In this document: positions 55,623-64,000 of the stretch, piece by piece
Layout of the letters: each line of letters opens with the position of its first letter
How positions within the stretch are numbered: the first letter of the stretch is position 1
NCBI RefSeq assembly: GCF_018613835.1
Contig: NZ_JAGGPM010000027.1
Coordinates: 1 to 64,000 of the forward strand
Direction: 5' to 3'
DNA: 64,000 bases
DNA from: Arthrobacter sp. ISL-5
GTDB taxonomy: Bacteria; Actinomycetota; Actinomycetes; Actinomycetales; Micrococcaceae
Translations under genes and position numbers: made by a program
The notes under the pieces: model-generated
The model's database searches: none
The model's input: only the letters and a program-made list of their open reading frames with translations
Told to the model about the DNA's origin: nothing

Positions 55623-56537
55623 GTGCTCACGCTGACCCTGGAGCGGGGCGAGATATTCGGCGTCGTGGGTCAAAGCGGCGCCGGAAAGAGCACCCTGATC
55701 CGCACCATCAACTCGCTGGAACAGCCGGACTCCGGCAGTGTCCATGTTGCAGGCAGGGACATGACGAGCCTAGCGGGCGCGGAGTTGCGGCAAGCACGCC
55801 ACGACATCGGCATGATCTTCCAGCACTTCAACCTACTGAGCAGCAGGACCGTCAGGGCCAACGTTGAACTCTCGCTGGAGATCACGGGCGCGGGCCGCAG
55901 CGAACGCCGTCGGCGCGCCCTGGAGATCCTTGAGCTGGTGGGGCTGCAGGGCAAGGCTGCCGCGTACCCCGCGCAGCTGTCCGGCGGGCAGAAGCAGCGC
56001 GTCGGGATCGCCCGCGCGCTGGCGTCCAACCCGACCGTGCTGCTGAGCTACGAAGCCACCTCCGCACTCGACCCCGAAACCACGCGACAGATCCTCGACC
56101 TTATCCGCCAGCTCAGCAAGGACCTCGGGCTGACAGTGCTCCTGATCACCCACGAGATGGACGTCGTCAAGCGGATCTGTGATTCCGCGGCTGTCATGAG
56201 CGAGGGCCGGATCCTTGAACAGGGGCCGGTGGAGAAACTCCTGACCACCGAAAAGTCGCTGCTCGGACAGGCGCTCTTCCCGCTGGGGGAAATTCCGGAA
56301 ACATCCGGTTCGGTGGTCGAAATCACGTTCACCGGAATCCCCACCGACCGCCCGGTGATCGCCCAGTTGGCGCGCCAGCATGGCCTCGACGTTGGAATCC
56401 TGGGTGCCGCGGTGGAAACCATCCACGGGCGGCAGACCGGACGAACCCGGCTAGAGCTGCCCGGTGACGAGGGGACCGTGGCTGCTGCCGTTGCCGACCT
56501 GCGTTCGCAGGGACTTTTTGTGGAGGCAATCAAGTGA
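55623..56537 (+). pseudogene. metN: Methionine ABC transporter ATPase, N-terminally truncated and lacking Walker-B Asp
   Basis: The 304-residue frame matches MetN from 'GEIFGVVGQSGAGKST' (Walker A) through the Q-loop, signature LSGGQKQR, H-switch ITHEMDV and C-terminal NIL (methionine-sensing) domain. Two defects are visible. The first 25-30 residues, with the first strands and the A-loop aromatic, are missing: only about 8 residues precede GEIFGV. And the Walker-B segment reads LLSYEATSALDP where the family has LLCDEATSALDP, so the Mg-binding Asp is Tyr. metI and metQ downstream look intact. Either a decaying gene or a transporter using another ATPase. Confidence 0.7.
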
Positions 56538-57235
56538 TCGACCGCAACGACCCCTACTTCTGGGCTGACGTGCTGGACACCATCCTCAAGGGCGCGGGGG
56601 AGACGTTCTACACAGTGGGCGTGAGCCTGTTGCTGACAATCGTCTTCGGCCTGGCGGTCGGCGTGCTGCTCGTCACCACGGAGGCGGGCGGCCTGCTCGC
56701 CAAGCCGTTCGGAAGCCGGCTCCTCGGAATTGCGCTCAACCGCGTCCTCGATGTCCTGGTGAACATGGGGCGCTCCATCCCCTTCATTATCCTGATGATC
56801 CTCCTCATTCCCTTTACCCGCCTGCTGGTGGGATCGTTCATTGGTCCGACGGCGGCCATTGTCCCGCTCACGATCGCCGGCGTTCCCTTCTTTGCCAGGC
56901 TCGTCGAAATAGGCATCCGAGAGGTGCCGACGGGCCTCGTTGAAGCCGCCCAGTCGCTGGGCGCCACGCGCTGGACGATCCTCACCAAGGTCCTCGTTGC
57001 CGAGGCCGTGCCCGCCCTGGCGCTGGGGCTGTCCACCACCGTCGTGGGGCTCATTGGATACTCGGCGATGGTGGGTGCCGTCGGCGGCGGCGGCCTGGGC
57101 GATGTCGCCTTCCGCTACGGCTACCAGCGCTACAGCCCCGAATACATGTTCGGCGTCGTCATCCTGCTGGTCCTGCTCGTCCAGCTGTTCCAGTCCCTGG
57201 GGAACTTCGCCGCCCGCAGGCTCTCCCACCGCTGA
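56534..57235 (+). CDS. metI: Methionine ABC transporter permease
   Basis: The 233-residue permease has five to six helices and the EAA loop 'EAAQSLGATRWTIL...VLVAEAVPAL' that couples to MetN at about residues 137-160. The GTG overlaps the metN stop as GTGA. The sequence appears fully functional, which contrasts with the damaged ATPase upstream. Confidence 0.92.
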   Translation: MIDRNDPYFWADVLDTILKGAGETFYTVGVSLLLTIVFGLAVGVLLVTTEAGGLLAKPFGSRLLGIALNRVLDVLVNMGRSIPFIILMILLIPFTRLLVGSFIGPTAAIVPLTIAGVPFFARLVEIGIREVPTGLVEAAQSLGATRWTILTKVLVAEAVPALALGLSTTVVGLIGYSAMVGAVGGGGLGDVAFRYGYQRYSPEYMFGVVILLVLLVQLFQSLGNFAARRLSHR

Positions 57236-57282
57236 CTTTCTCCCGGTTCATCCCCAACCGCTCCATCTCCGAAAGAAACACC

Positions 57283-58086
57283 ATGATCCGATCGAACATC
57301 CTCAAGGCAGCCGCGCTCGGCGCGGCCGCCATCCTCGCCCTGTCCGCCTGCGGAGGCGGAAGCTCATCCGCAGCATCAGAAACAATCAAGGTGGGTGCCC
57401 TCGCGGTTCCCGCGGGCGACATGCTCAAGCATGTCCAGCGGGAGCTCGCCCCCAAGGAAGGCCTCACGGTCGAGTACAAGGAATTCAGCGACTACAACAC
57501 GCCGAACCCGGCCGTCAGCGACGGCGATATCGACGCCAACCTTTTCCAGAACACCACGTTCCTCGCCACGTACAACAAAGCCTCCGGCAAGGACCTGGTG
57601 AGCGTCGGCAAGGTGTACTTGCCGCCCATGGCCCTGTACTCCAATGATGTGAAGAGCCTGGACGCCCTTCCGGACGGCGCATCAGTGGCGGTCCCGAACG
57701 ACCCCACGAACGAGTCCCGCGCGCTGAAGCTGCTGGCGTCCAACGGGCTTATCGAGGTCACCGAGAACCCCATCACGCTCAAGGACATCAAGGCGAACCC
57801 AAAGAACCTGAAGTTCACGGAGATTGAGAACGCCAGCCTTCCGCAGGCCCTCAACGACAAGGACGCCGCGATTGTCACGCTTGCTTTCGCCCTTCCGGCC
57901 GGCCTCACCGCCGACAAGCAGCTTCTCGTCGAAGGCAAGGACAGCGCCTACTACAACGTGCTCGCCGTCAAGGCTGAAATGAAGGACGACCCCCGCGTGC
58001 AGAAGCTCTACAAGATCCTCACGTCGCAGGACATGAAGGACTTCCTCCAGGAGGAGTTCAAGGGCCTGGTCATCCCGGCCAGCTGA
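57283..58086 (+). CDS. metQ: Methionine-binding lipoprotein (NlpA family)
   Basis: The 267-residue protein has a lipoprotein signal with lipobox LSAC at about residues 21-24. The NlpA-family body follows ('IKVGALAVPAGDMLKHV', 'EFSDYNTPNPAVSDGDIDANLFQ', 'ENPITLKDIKANPKNLKFTEIENASLPQAL'). It captures methionine or its peptides/stereoisomers outside the membrane for MetNI. The stop codon begins a run of three 15-bp tandem repeats. Confidence 0.93.
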   Translation: MIRSNILKAAALGAAAILALSACGGGSSSAASETIKVGALAVPAGDMLKHVQRELAPKEGLTVEYKEFSDYNTPNPAVSDGDIDANLFQNTTFLATYNKASGKDLVSVGKVYLPPMALYSNDVKSLDALPDGASVAVPNDPTNESRALKLLASNGLIEVTENPITLKDIKANPKNLKFTEIENASLPQALNDKDAAIVTLAFALPAGLTADKQLLVEGKDSAYYNVLAVKAEMKDDPRVQKLYKILTSQDMKDFLQEEFKGLVIPAS

Positions 58087-58087
58087 A

Positions 58088-58132
58088 TTCGGGCTGGCTG
58101 AGTTCGGGCCAGGTGAATTCCGGCCGGCTGAA
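58088..58132 (+). repeat. Three 15-bp tandem units directly after the metQ stop codon
   Basis: TTCGGGCTGGCTGAG, TTCGGGCCAGGTGAA and TTCCGGCCGGCTGAA follow each other without gaps. The metQ end itself (CCAGCTGAA) resembles the last nine bases of a unit, so the stop codon belongs to the repeat series. Confidence 0.85.
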
Positions 58133-58140
58133 ACTGACCG

Positions 58141-58171
58141 AGGGCAGGACGGTTGACCGTACTGCCCTTTG
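58141..58171 (+). terminator. Terminator of the met operon
   Basis: AGGGCAG-g-ACGGT-TG-ACCGT-a-CTGCCCT forms a 12-bp stem with a single internal mismatch, followed by TTGTTGT. Confidence 0.85.
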
Positions 58172-58241
58172 TTGTCTGTCCGGAGATGCGTCTATCCGCC
58201 TGACTATTGCCGGAGGAAGTGCCGGCCCAAAAATCGTCCGC

Positions 58242-59378
58242 TCAGAAGAGTGTCGGCTGGGCAGCCGCCGGCGCAGCACCGGCCTGTCCGGTCCTGCCGG
58301 CACCGGCCGGGGGCAGGCTGCCGGCAGGGTACTGGGCCTCCTCGTCCCGGGGATCGTCGACGTCGCGGTGGCTGAACCCGTGCGAACCGGAAAAACCATG
58401 GCGGGCCTTGAAGTAACGGATCCGGCCGGCGAGCCACTCCCGGTATTCCTTTGAGGCGTAGGAACCCGTGCCGTACAGCCTGCGGTACCGGCCGGCCAGT
58501 TCCGGATGGCGGGCGGCGATCCACTGCATGAACCATTCGCGGGTGCCGGGTTTCAAGTAGAGGGCTCCGGCCGTGACTCCGGTGGCGCCGGCGGATGCCA
58601 GGGCACCGAACAGGGAGTCCAGGGCTTCGTCGCTATCCGACAGCCAGGGCAGGATCGGCATGGCCATTACGCCGCACGGCAGCCCGGCGTCGCGCAGCCG
58701 CGAAACCAGCTTGAGCCGGGCCCGGGGGCCGGGAGTGCCAGGCTCCACAGCCTCCGAGAGCCGCTCGTCCGTCATGGCCAGCGAGATCCCAATGCCCACC
58801 GGGACCTGGGCGGCGGCGTGCTTCAGCAGCGGAATGTCGCGGGCCAGCAGGGTCCCTTTTGTCAGGATTGAGAAGGGAGTGCCGGAGTCGGCCAGGGCGC
58901 CGATAATTCCTGGCATCAGGCTGTAGCGGCCCTCGGCGCGCTGGTACGGGTCGGTGTTGGTGCCGAGGGCGACCTGGTGCCGGCCCCACGACGGTTTGGC
59001 CAGCTCCTTGCGCAGCACTTCGGCAGCGTTGATCTTGACCACCACTTGGCTGTCGAAATCCAGGCCGGCGTCGAAGTCCAGATAGGTGTGGCTCTTGCGG
59101 GCGAAGCAGTAGACGCACGCGTGGCTGCAGCCGCGGTAGGGGTTGACGGTCCATTCAAAGGGCATCCGCGAACCGGCGGCCACCTTATTGAGCACCGATT
59201 TGGCAGTGACCTCATGGAAGGTGACCCCGGCAAATTCAGGGGTGGAAACGGATCGCACAAGCCCTGCCAGTGGCAGCAGCGGTTCCGCGGCAGGGGCGGC
59301 GGTGCCCTTGCCGGTTCCGCCTTGTGCTGCGGGCTGTTCTCCGAGCCTTGGTCTGAGTGCCTGCGCGTCCCATCTCAT
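58242..59378 (-). CDS. Radical SAM protein, Rv2578c family, SOS-controlled
   Basis: The 378-residue protein has the cluster motif in 'YRGCSHACVYCFARKSH' (C-x3-C-x2-C at about residues 90-97). This family context is related to spore photoproduct lyase-like radical SAM proteins, and 'SILTKGTLLARDIPLL' is another marker. Its reaction is unknown. A near-perfect LexA box lies 10 bp upstream of the ATG. As I recall, Rv2578c of M. tuberculosis is also DNA-damage inducible, so a role in DNA or nucleotide damage repair is a reasonable inference. Confidence 0.85.
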   Translation of the reverse strand: MRWDAQALRPRLGEQPAAQGGTGKGTAAPAAEPLLPLAGLVRSVSTPEFAGVTFHEVTAKSVLNKVAAGSRMPFEWTVNPYRGCSHACVYCFARKSHTYLDFDAGLDFDSQVVVKINAAEVLRKELAKPSWGRHQVALGTNTDPYQRAEGRYSLMPGIIGALADSGTPFSILTKGTLLARDIPLLKHAAAQVPVGIGISLAMTDERLSEAVEPGTPGPRARLKLVSRLRDAGLPCGVMAMPILPWLSDSDEALDSLFGALASAGATGVTAGALYLKPGTREWFMQWIAARHPELAGRYRRLYGTGSYASKEYREWLAGRIRYFKARHGFSGSHGFSHRDVDDPRDEEAQYPAGSLPPAGAGRTGQAGAAPAAAQPTLF

Positions 59379-59387
59379 GGACTCTAT

Positions 59388-59403
59388 TCGAAGGTATGTT
59401 CGA
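59388..59403 (-). promoter_or_regulatory. LexA (SOS) box upstream of the radical-SAM gene
   Basis: Plus-strand TCGAAGGTATGTTCGA matches 11 of 12 specified bases of TCGAAC-N4-GTTCGA. On the coding strand it ends 10 bp before the start codon, where it would block initiation. Confidence 0.88.
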
Positions 59404-59562
59404 ATTTAAGTCAAGGTCCGTCGCCGGTGTTTCGCGGTGTCTGCAACCACCTTCTATGCCTTGATGCATGCGCTCACGTCGCGACCCGGCACATCGCTGG
59501 CGCAACACTCTGACCTCAGGCTGGCCGCCGGCAGTACCCACTAAGTCAGCACACCCGCCAGG

Positions 59563-60210
59563 TCAGCCCGTCCGGTGCCGGAGCTCCCACTGCGCCGTGA
59601 TGGTGACACTCGCGCTGGCCGTGCCAGCTTCCACGGCGACCGCGTCGGTGGCAAATGCGCGCTGCATCTCCGCCATCGGGACGGGGACGGAGGACGCAGG
59701 GTGCTCTGAGACGGTGACGACGTCGCCCAGTTCCGCGTTGGCCAGCGCGGCGAACTGCGCAGCCGAGGACGCGGCGTCCTGCCAGGCCGCCTCCCGTGCC
59801 GACGCCGTGACGGCCGCCGCATCGGTGAAGCCCAGCTGCAGCCCATCCAGCCTCACGTCGTTGCCTCCCGCCTCCACGGCCGCCGCTATGCTCTCGGATG
59901 CGGCCGGCAGGTTCCGGAGGCGCACGCTCAGCACGCTGGACGCCACATAGCCGGTGACTCGCTGGCCCTGGCCCTCCTGCCAGATGACATCGGCACGGAC
60001 ATTCAGTCCGGACGTGCTGATGTCCCTGCTGTTAACCCCATGGCCGCGGAGTGCCGCTGCCACCGCGGCGGTCGCCGTGCCTGCAGCCGAAAAGGCCTCT
60101 CCCGCGTTCTCCCGCCGGCACTCCACGCCGATGGAGAGGGTCAGCAGGTCGGGGGCGGCTTCAGCCGTTCCGGTCCCCGTGACCGTGACGGTCCTGGACA
60201 ACTCACCCAC
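59563..60210 (-). CDS. SIMPL domain-containing protein (DUF541)
   Basis: This 215-residue protein starts at a GTG immediately after the preceding gene's stop. The pattern 'RTVTVTGTGTAEAAPDLLTLSIGVE', then 'VAAALRGHGVNSRDISTSGLNV' and a late 'AVEAGTASASVTITAQWEL' is that of the SIMPL/DUF541 (YggE) family. Family members are often exported and linked to oxidative stress; here no signal peptide is seen, so it may be cytosolic. Function unknown. Confidence 0.85.
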   Translation of the reverse strand: MGELSRTVTVTGTGTAEAAPDLLTLSIGVECRRENAGEAFSAAGTATAAVAAALRGHGVNSRDISTSGLNVRADVIWQEGQGQRVTGYVASSVLSVRLRNLPAASESIAAAVEAGGNDVRLDGLQLGFTDAAAVTASAREAAWQDAASSAAQFAALANAELGDVVTVSEHPASSVPVPMAEMQRAFATDAVAVEAGTASASVTITAQWELRHRTG

Positions 60211-60738
60211 TCAGGCCTCCGTTCCGCCGGGATTGCCCCCGGCAGCCTCGTCGGCGTTGCCGCCGGCAGCTTCGCCGGCATTGCCGCCGGATGTTCTGCC
60301 GAACGTTCTGCCGGCCGTCCACCGCGGCCGGCGCCGCCCGCGGTCCACATAGCCGCCGGCCGCAAGCCCGGCCTGGCGTTCAAAGAGATTTTCCGACGCC
60401 GGATCCCCGGTCCGCAGCACGGACCAGACTGCGGCAATGAAGTAGAACACGACGAAAGGCACACCCAGGCACCACGCGTACTGGGTGCTGTGCCGTTCCT
60501 CATGCCGGAGGAGGACAGGGTTGGCGAGGGCCGCGTCCGGGCCGGCGCGGTAGATGATCACATTGCCCACCGTAAACGCCCCCGCGAAAGGCAGCCTCCA
60601 CCGGTAACCGGTGGCTATCACCAGGCCGCGCGGACCGCCAACCGTCCTGGTTCCCGCCAGCCCGGCCAGCAGCAGCCCGAGCGGCGTGGAGCCATTCAGC
60701 ACGTTCGCGAGCTGCCGCAGCCGCTGTCCCGGGGTCAT
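60211..60738 (-). CDS. Hypothetical protein with HEERH motif
   Basis: The 175-residue protein contains 'PVLLRHEERHSTQYAWCLG' at about residues 74-92, a HExxH-like pattern (HEERH) that could bind zinc, followed by one hydrophobic segment ('VPFVVFYFIAAVWSVL'). The C-terminal tail is Gly/Ala/Asn repeats of eight residues (AGGNADEA) encoded by 24-bp units. I recognise it as a conserved actinobacterial hypothetical but cannot name a family. It is the first gene of a two-gene leftward unit with the SIMPL gene. Confidence 0.6.
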   Translation of the reverse strand: MTPGQRLRQLANVLNGSTPLGLLLAGLAGTRTVGGPRGLVIATGYRWRLPFAGAFTVGNVIIYRAGPDAALANPVLLRHEERHSTQYAWCLGVPFVVFYFIAAVWSVLRTGDPASENLFERQAGLAAGGYVDRGRRRPRWTAGRTFGRTSGGNAGEAAGGNADEAAGGNPGGTEA

Positions 60739-60909
60739 GAGGCCATGCTAGCGTCAGGCCCCTGCGCTCTCCACCGGTCCTGACGCACCGGTGCAGGAAC
60801 GCGCCGGTGCAGCAGGCGATGCCCCGTTCGGGCAGCCCGGCCGTGTCAATTAGACTGGGAACAGTGCCTGCCGGCCAACAGCCGGCGAGCCTGCCCTTGT
60901 CATTGGGTG

Positions 60910-60939
60910 ACGTCATTGGATGACTTCATGCAATGACGT
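60910..60939 (+). promoter_or_regulatory. 30-bp near-perfect palindrome within 13-bp repeats in the pheS leader
   Basis: ACGTCATTG-G-ATGA pairs with TCAT-G-CAATGACGT around a CT loop, with one G-G mismatch. It is embedded in four 13-bp imperfect tandem units (60899, 60912, 60925, 60938) of GTCATTGGRTGAC type. A TAGACT -10 (60851-60856) upstream would put it about 50 nt into the pheS leader. It could be an operator or an RNA hairpin; the 283-bp gap otherwise holds only a CCGGC/GCCGG hairpin near 60870. Confidence 0.6.
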
Positions 60940-61021
60940 GCCAGTGACGGACGCGCCGCCGGGGAACCGGCACAGCAGCACCGGCCATTGGCATCATCCG
61001 ACTCGTAGCTAAGAACAGTAG

Positions 61022-62083
<1,062 letters not shown>

Positions 62084-62085
62084 CA

Positions 62086-64000
62086 GTGCGTATTCCCCTT
62101 TCCTGGCTGCGCGAATTCGCGCAGGTACCGGCCGGAGCAACGGCCGAAGACGTCATGGCGGAGCTCGTCAAGGTCGGCTTTGAAGAAGAAGCTGTCCACC
62201 GCCCCACGGACGGGCTGAAAGGTCCCGTCGTGGTGGGCCAGGTCCTGAGCCTGGTCAAGGAACCGCAGACCAACGGCAAGACCATCAACTGGTGCCAGGT
62301 CCGCGTTGTCCCCGAAGGCCAGGAGCAGACCCTGACCGGCAAGGGCATCGACCCCTCCGGCGTGCAGGGCATCATCTGCGGAGCCCACAACTTCGTGGAG
62401 GGCGACAAGGTGGTGGTCACGCTTCCGGGCGCCGTCCTGCCCGGCGACTTCCACATCTCCGCACGCAAGACCTACGGACACCTGTCCGCGGGCATGATCG
62501 CCTCCGTCCGCGAACTGGGCATCGGCGAGGACCACGACGGCATCCTGGTGCTCTCCCGCATCGGGCTGGATCCGGAAATCGGCACCGACGCCATGGAGCT
62601 GCTGGGCCTCTACGACCAGGCCGCCGAGATCAACGTCACGCCGGACCGCGGCTATGCCTTCTCGATCCGCGGCGTGGCCCGTGAATACGCCCACGCCACC
62701 GGCACGGCGTTCACTGACCCCGCATCCAAGGTCGCGGCTCCGGCTTCCCTTGCCGGCGGCTACGGCGTCAAGATCAACGACGACGCGCCCATCTACGGCA
62801 AGCCCGGCTGCGACCGGTTCGTCGCCCGCACCGTCCGGGGCGTCGACGCCACGCGGCCCACTCCGCCGTGGATGACTTCCAGGCTTCGGTTGGCCGGCAT
62901 CCGCTCCATCTCGCTGCCCGTGGACATCTCGAACTACGTGATGCTGGAACTCGGCCAGCCGCTGCACTTCTATGACCAGGACAAGCTGTCCGGGGACATC
63001 GTGGTCCGGCGCGCCGTGGCGGGGGAGAAGCTCACCACGCTCGACGGCAAGGAGCGCGCGCTTGACCCTGAGGACCTGCTGATCACGGACGCCTCCGGCC
63101 CCATCGGCGTCGCAGGCGTCATGGGCGGCGCGTCCACCGAGGTCTCGGACGCCACCTCCACCGTCCTGATCGAGGCAGCCCACTTCGAGGAAGTGTCGAT
63201 TGCCCGCTCACGACGGCGCCACAAGCTGCCGTCGGAGGCCTCCAAGCGCTTCGAGCGCGGTGTGGACTGGCAGGTGGCCAACGTCGCCGCGCAGCGCGCC
63301 GTCGACCTGCTGGTCGACCTGGCCGGCGGGACGGCAGATGAGGCGGGTACCGACGTCGGAACCGCCCCCGACGCCGTCACGATCGACCTGCCGGCGGAAT
63401 TCCCCGCCGCTCGCATCGGCCTTGACTTCACTGAAGAGCAGATCGTCACCTGCCTCGAGGACCTCGGTGCCGCAGTCGAAAAGAACGACGCCAGCTGGGC
63501 AGTCTCTGCCCCGAGCTGGCGGAACGACCTGGAAACCAAGGAGGACCTCTCCGAGGAAATTGCCCGCCTGGTGGGGTACGACAAGATCCCGGCGACCTTG
63601 CCCGTGGCACCTCCCGGCCGCGGCTTCACCCGCGTGCAGCAGCAGCGCCGCCGCCTGGTCCAGGCGCTGGCGGACGCCGGGCTGACCGAGGTCCTGGCCT
63701 ACCCGTTCGTGTCGAAGGCTGCCAACGACACGTTCGGCGTGGCCGAGGCGGGGGCGCCCAGGAGTGCGGTCAAGCTCGCCAACCCGATCAGCGAGGAGCA
63801 CGGCTACCTGCGCACCTCGGTGCTGCCGGGCCTCATCGAGGTGGCTAAGCGCAACCACTCCCGCGGTTTCCGCGACCTGGCGCTCTTCGAAGCCGGCCTC
63901 GTGTTCCTGCCCGGCGACACCCTGGGCACGGAGTCCATTCCGCCGCTCGGCGCCAAGCCCTCCGACGAGGTGCTGGATGCACTGTACGACGGCGTTCCGG
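62086..64000 (+). CDS. pheT: Phenylalanine-tRNA ligase beta subunit (3' end beyond window)
   Basis: The frame is open from the GTG at 62086 to the right edge, 638 codons of an expected 830-850. The first residues 'RIPLSWLREFAQVPA' and the tRNA-binding OB domain (about residues 40-150, 'VVVGQVLSLVKEPQTNGK') are followed by the B3/B4 editing region and the B5 DNA-binding-like domain ('DLPAEFPAARIGLDFTEEQI'). The structure is complete as far as visible. Confidence 0.96.
   Translation, partial: MRIPLSWLREFAQVPAGATAEDVMAELVKVGFEEEAVHRPTDGLKGPVVVGQVLSLVKEPQTNGKTINWCQVRVVPEGQEQTLTGKGIDPSGVQGIICGAHNFVEGDKVVVTLPGAVLPGDFHISARKTYGHLSAGMIASVRELGIGEDHDGILVLSRIGLDPEIGTDAMELLGLYDQAAEINVTPDRGYAFSIRGVAREYAHATGTAFTDPASKVAAPASLAGGYGVKINDDAPIYGKPGCDRFVARTVRGVDATRPTPPWMTSRLRLAGIRSISLPVDISNYVMLELGQPLHFYDQDKLSGDIVVRRAVAGEKLTTLDGKERALDPEDLLITDASGPIGVAGVMGGASTEVSDATSTVLIEAAHFEEVSIARSRRRHKLPSEASKRFERGVDWQVANVAAQRAVDLLVDLAGGTADEAGTDVGTAPDAVTIDLPAEFPAARIGLDFTEEQIVTCLEDLGAAVEKNDASWAVSAPSWRNDLETKEDLSEEIARLVGYDKIPATLPVAPPGRGFTRVQQQRRRLVQALADAGLTEVLAYPFVSKAANDTFGVAEAGAPRSAVKLANPISEEHGYLRTSVLPGLIEVAKRNHSRGFRDLALFEAGLVFLPGDTLGTESIPPLGAKPSDEVLDALYDGVP

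Noticed and set aside
60739..61021. T-box or Phe leader peptide upstream of pheS
   Set aside because: No T-box consensus, no Phe-rich short ORF and no terminator/antiterminator pair could be found.

Overview
The window is chromosomal core sequence from a high-GC actinobacterium. Gene order, codon bias and protein sequences fit the family Micrococcaceae (Arthrobacter, Pseudarthrobacter or a relative). The genus is an inference from remembered gene order and was not checked by search. I see no rRNA, tRNA, CRISPR array, prophage or insertion sequence. Several unlinked neighbourhoods typical of actinobacteria follow one another: ribF-rpsO-pnp, dapB/dapA-rnj-ftsK-pgsA-cinA-clgR-recA-recX-miaB-miaA-dapF-hflX-lexA, hisCBH-priA, infC-rpmI-rplT-trmH and pheST.

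Layout. 1-2.4 kb: the 3' part of a DUF222/HNH gene and a DUF937 protein. 2.6-10.3 kb: ribF, a kynA-kynU tryptophan-catabolic pair, then rpsO, pnp and an M16 protease. 10.3-12.4 kb: small accessory genes and a LuxR-type regulator. 12.4-18.4 kb: a molybdenum cofactor cluster in two divergent units, moaD-moaA leftwards and a membrane-anchored sulfite-oxidase-type enzyme with moeA-moaC-moaB-moaE rightwards. 18.5-36.2 kb: lysine/peptidoglycan precursor genes (dapB, dapA, dapF), RNase J, FtsK, and DNA repair and tRNA modification genes. 36.2-42.3 kb: an RsmC-like methyltransferase, hflX behind a tiny leader peptide, a DinG-type helicase, lexA and a LysM protein. 42.4-48.3 kb: histidine genes, an SseB-like protein and an MFS transporter. 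48.4-52.1 kb: translation genes. 52.2-60.7 kb: transporters, a methionine ABC system with a damaged-looking ATPase, a radical-SAM protein and two small genes. 60.9 kb to the end: pheS and the start of pheT.

Links between genes. A local LexA/SOS circuit stands out. Good matches to the actinobacterial LexA palindrome lie upstream of recA, lexA/LysM (two boxes), a 131-residue fragment-like DUF222 gene at 21.2 kb, and a radical-SAM gene at 58.2-59.4 kb. The Moco genes probably supply the enzyme encoded beside them. clgR carries a candidate site for its own product.

Two genome-style signals run through the window. First, about sixteen genes have a TANNNT -10 element 6-7 nt before the start codon, which predicts leaderless mRNAs. 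Second, short tandem duplications (15-19 bp) recur at or across stop codons (moaE, recA, recX, metQ, the small his-operon gene). The most unusual individual observations are the leaderless seven-codon leader ORF before hflX, a metN lacking both its N-terminal strands and the Walker-B aspartate, the SOS-controlled mini-DUF222 gene, and a 30-bp palindrome in the pheS leader.
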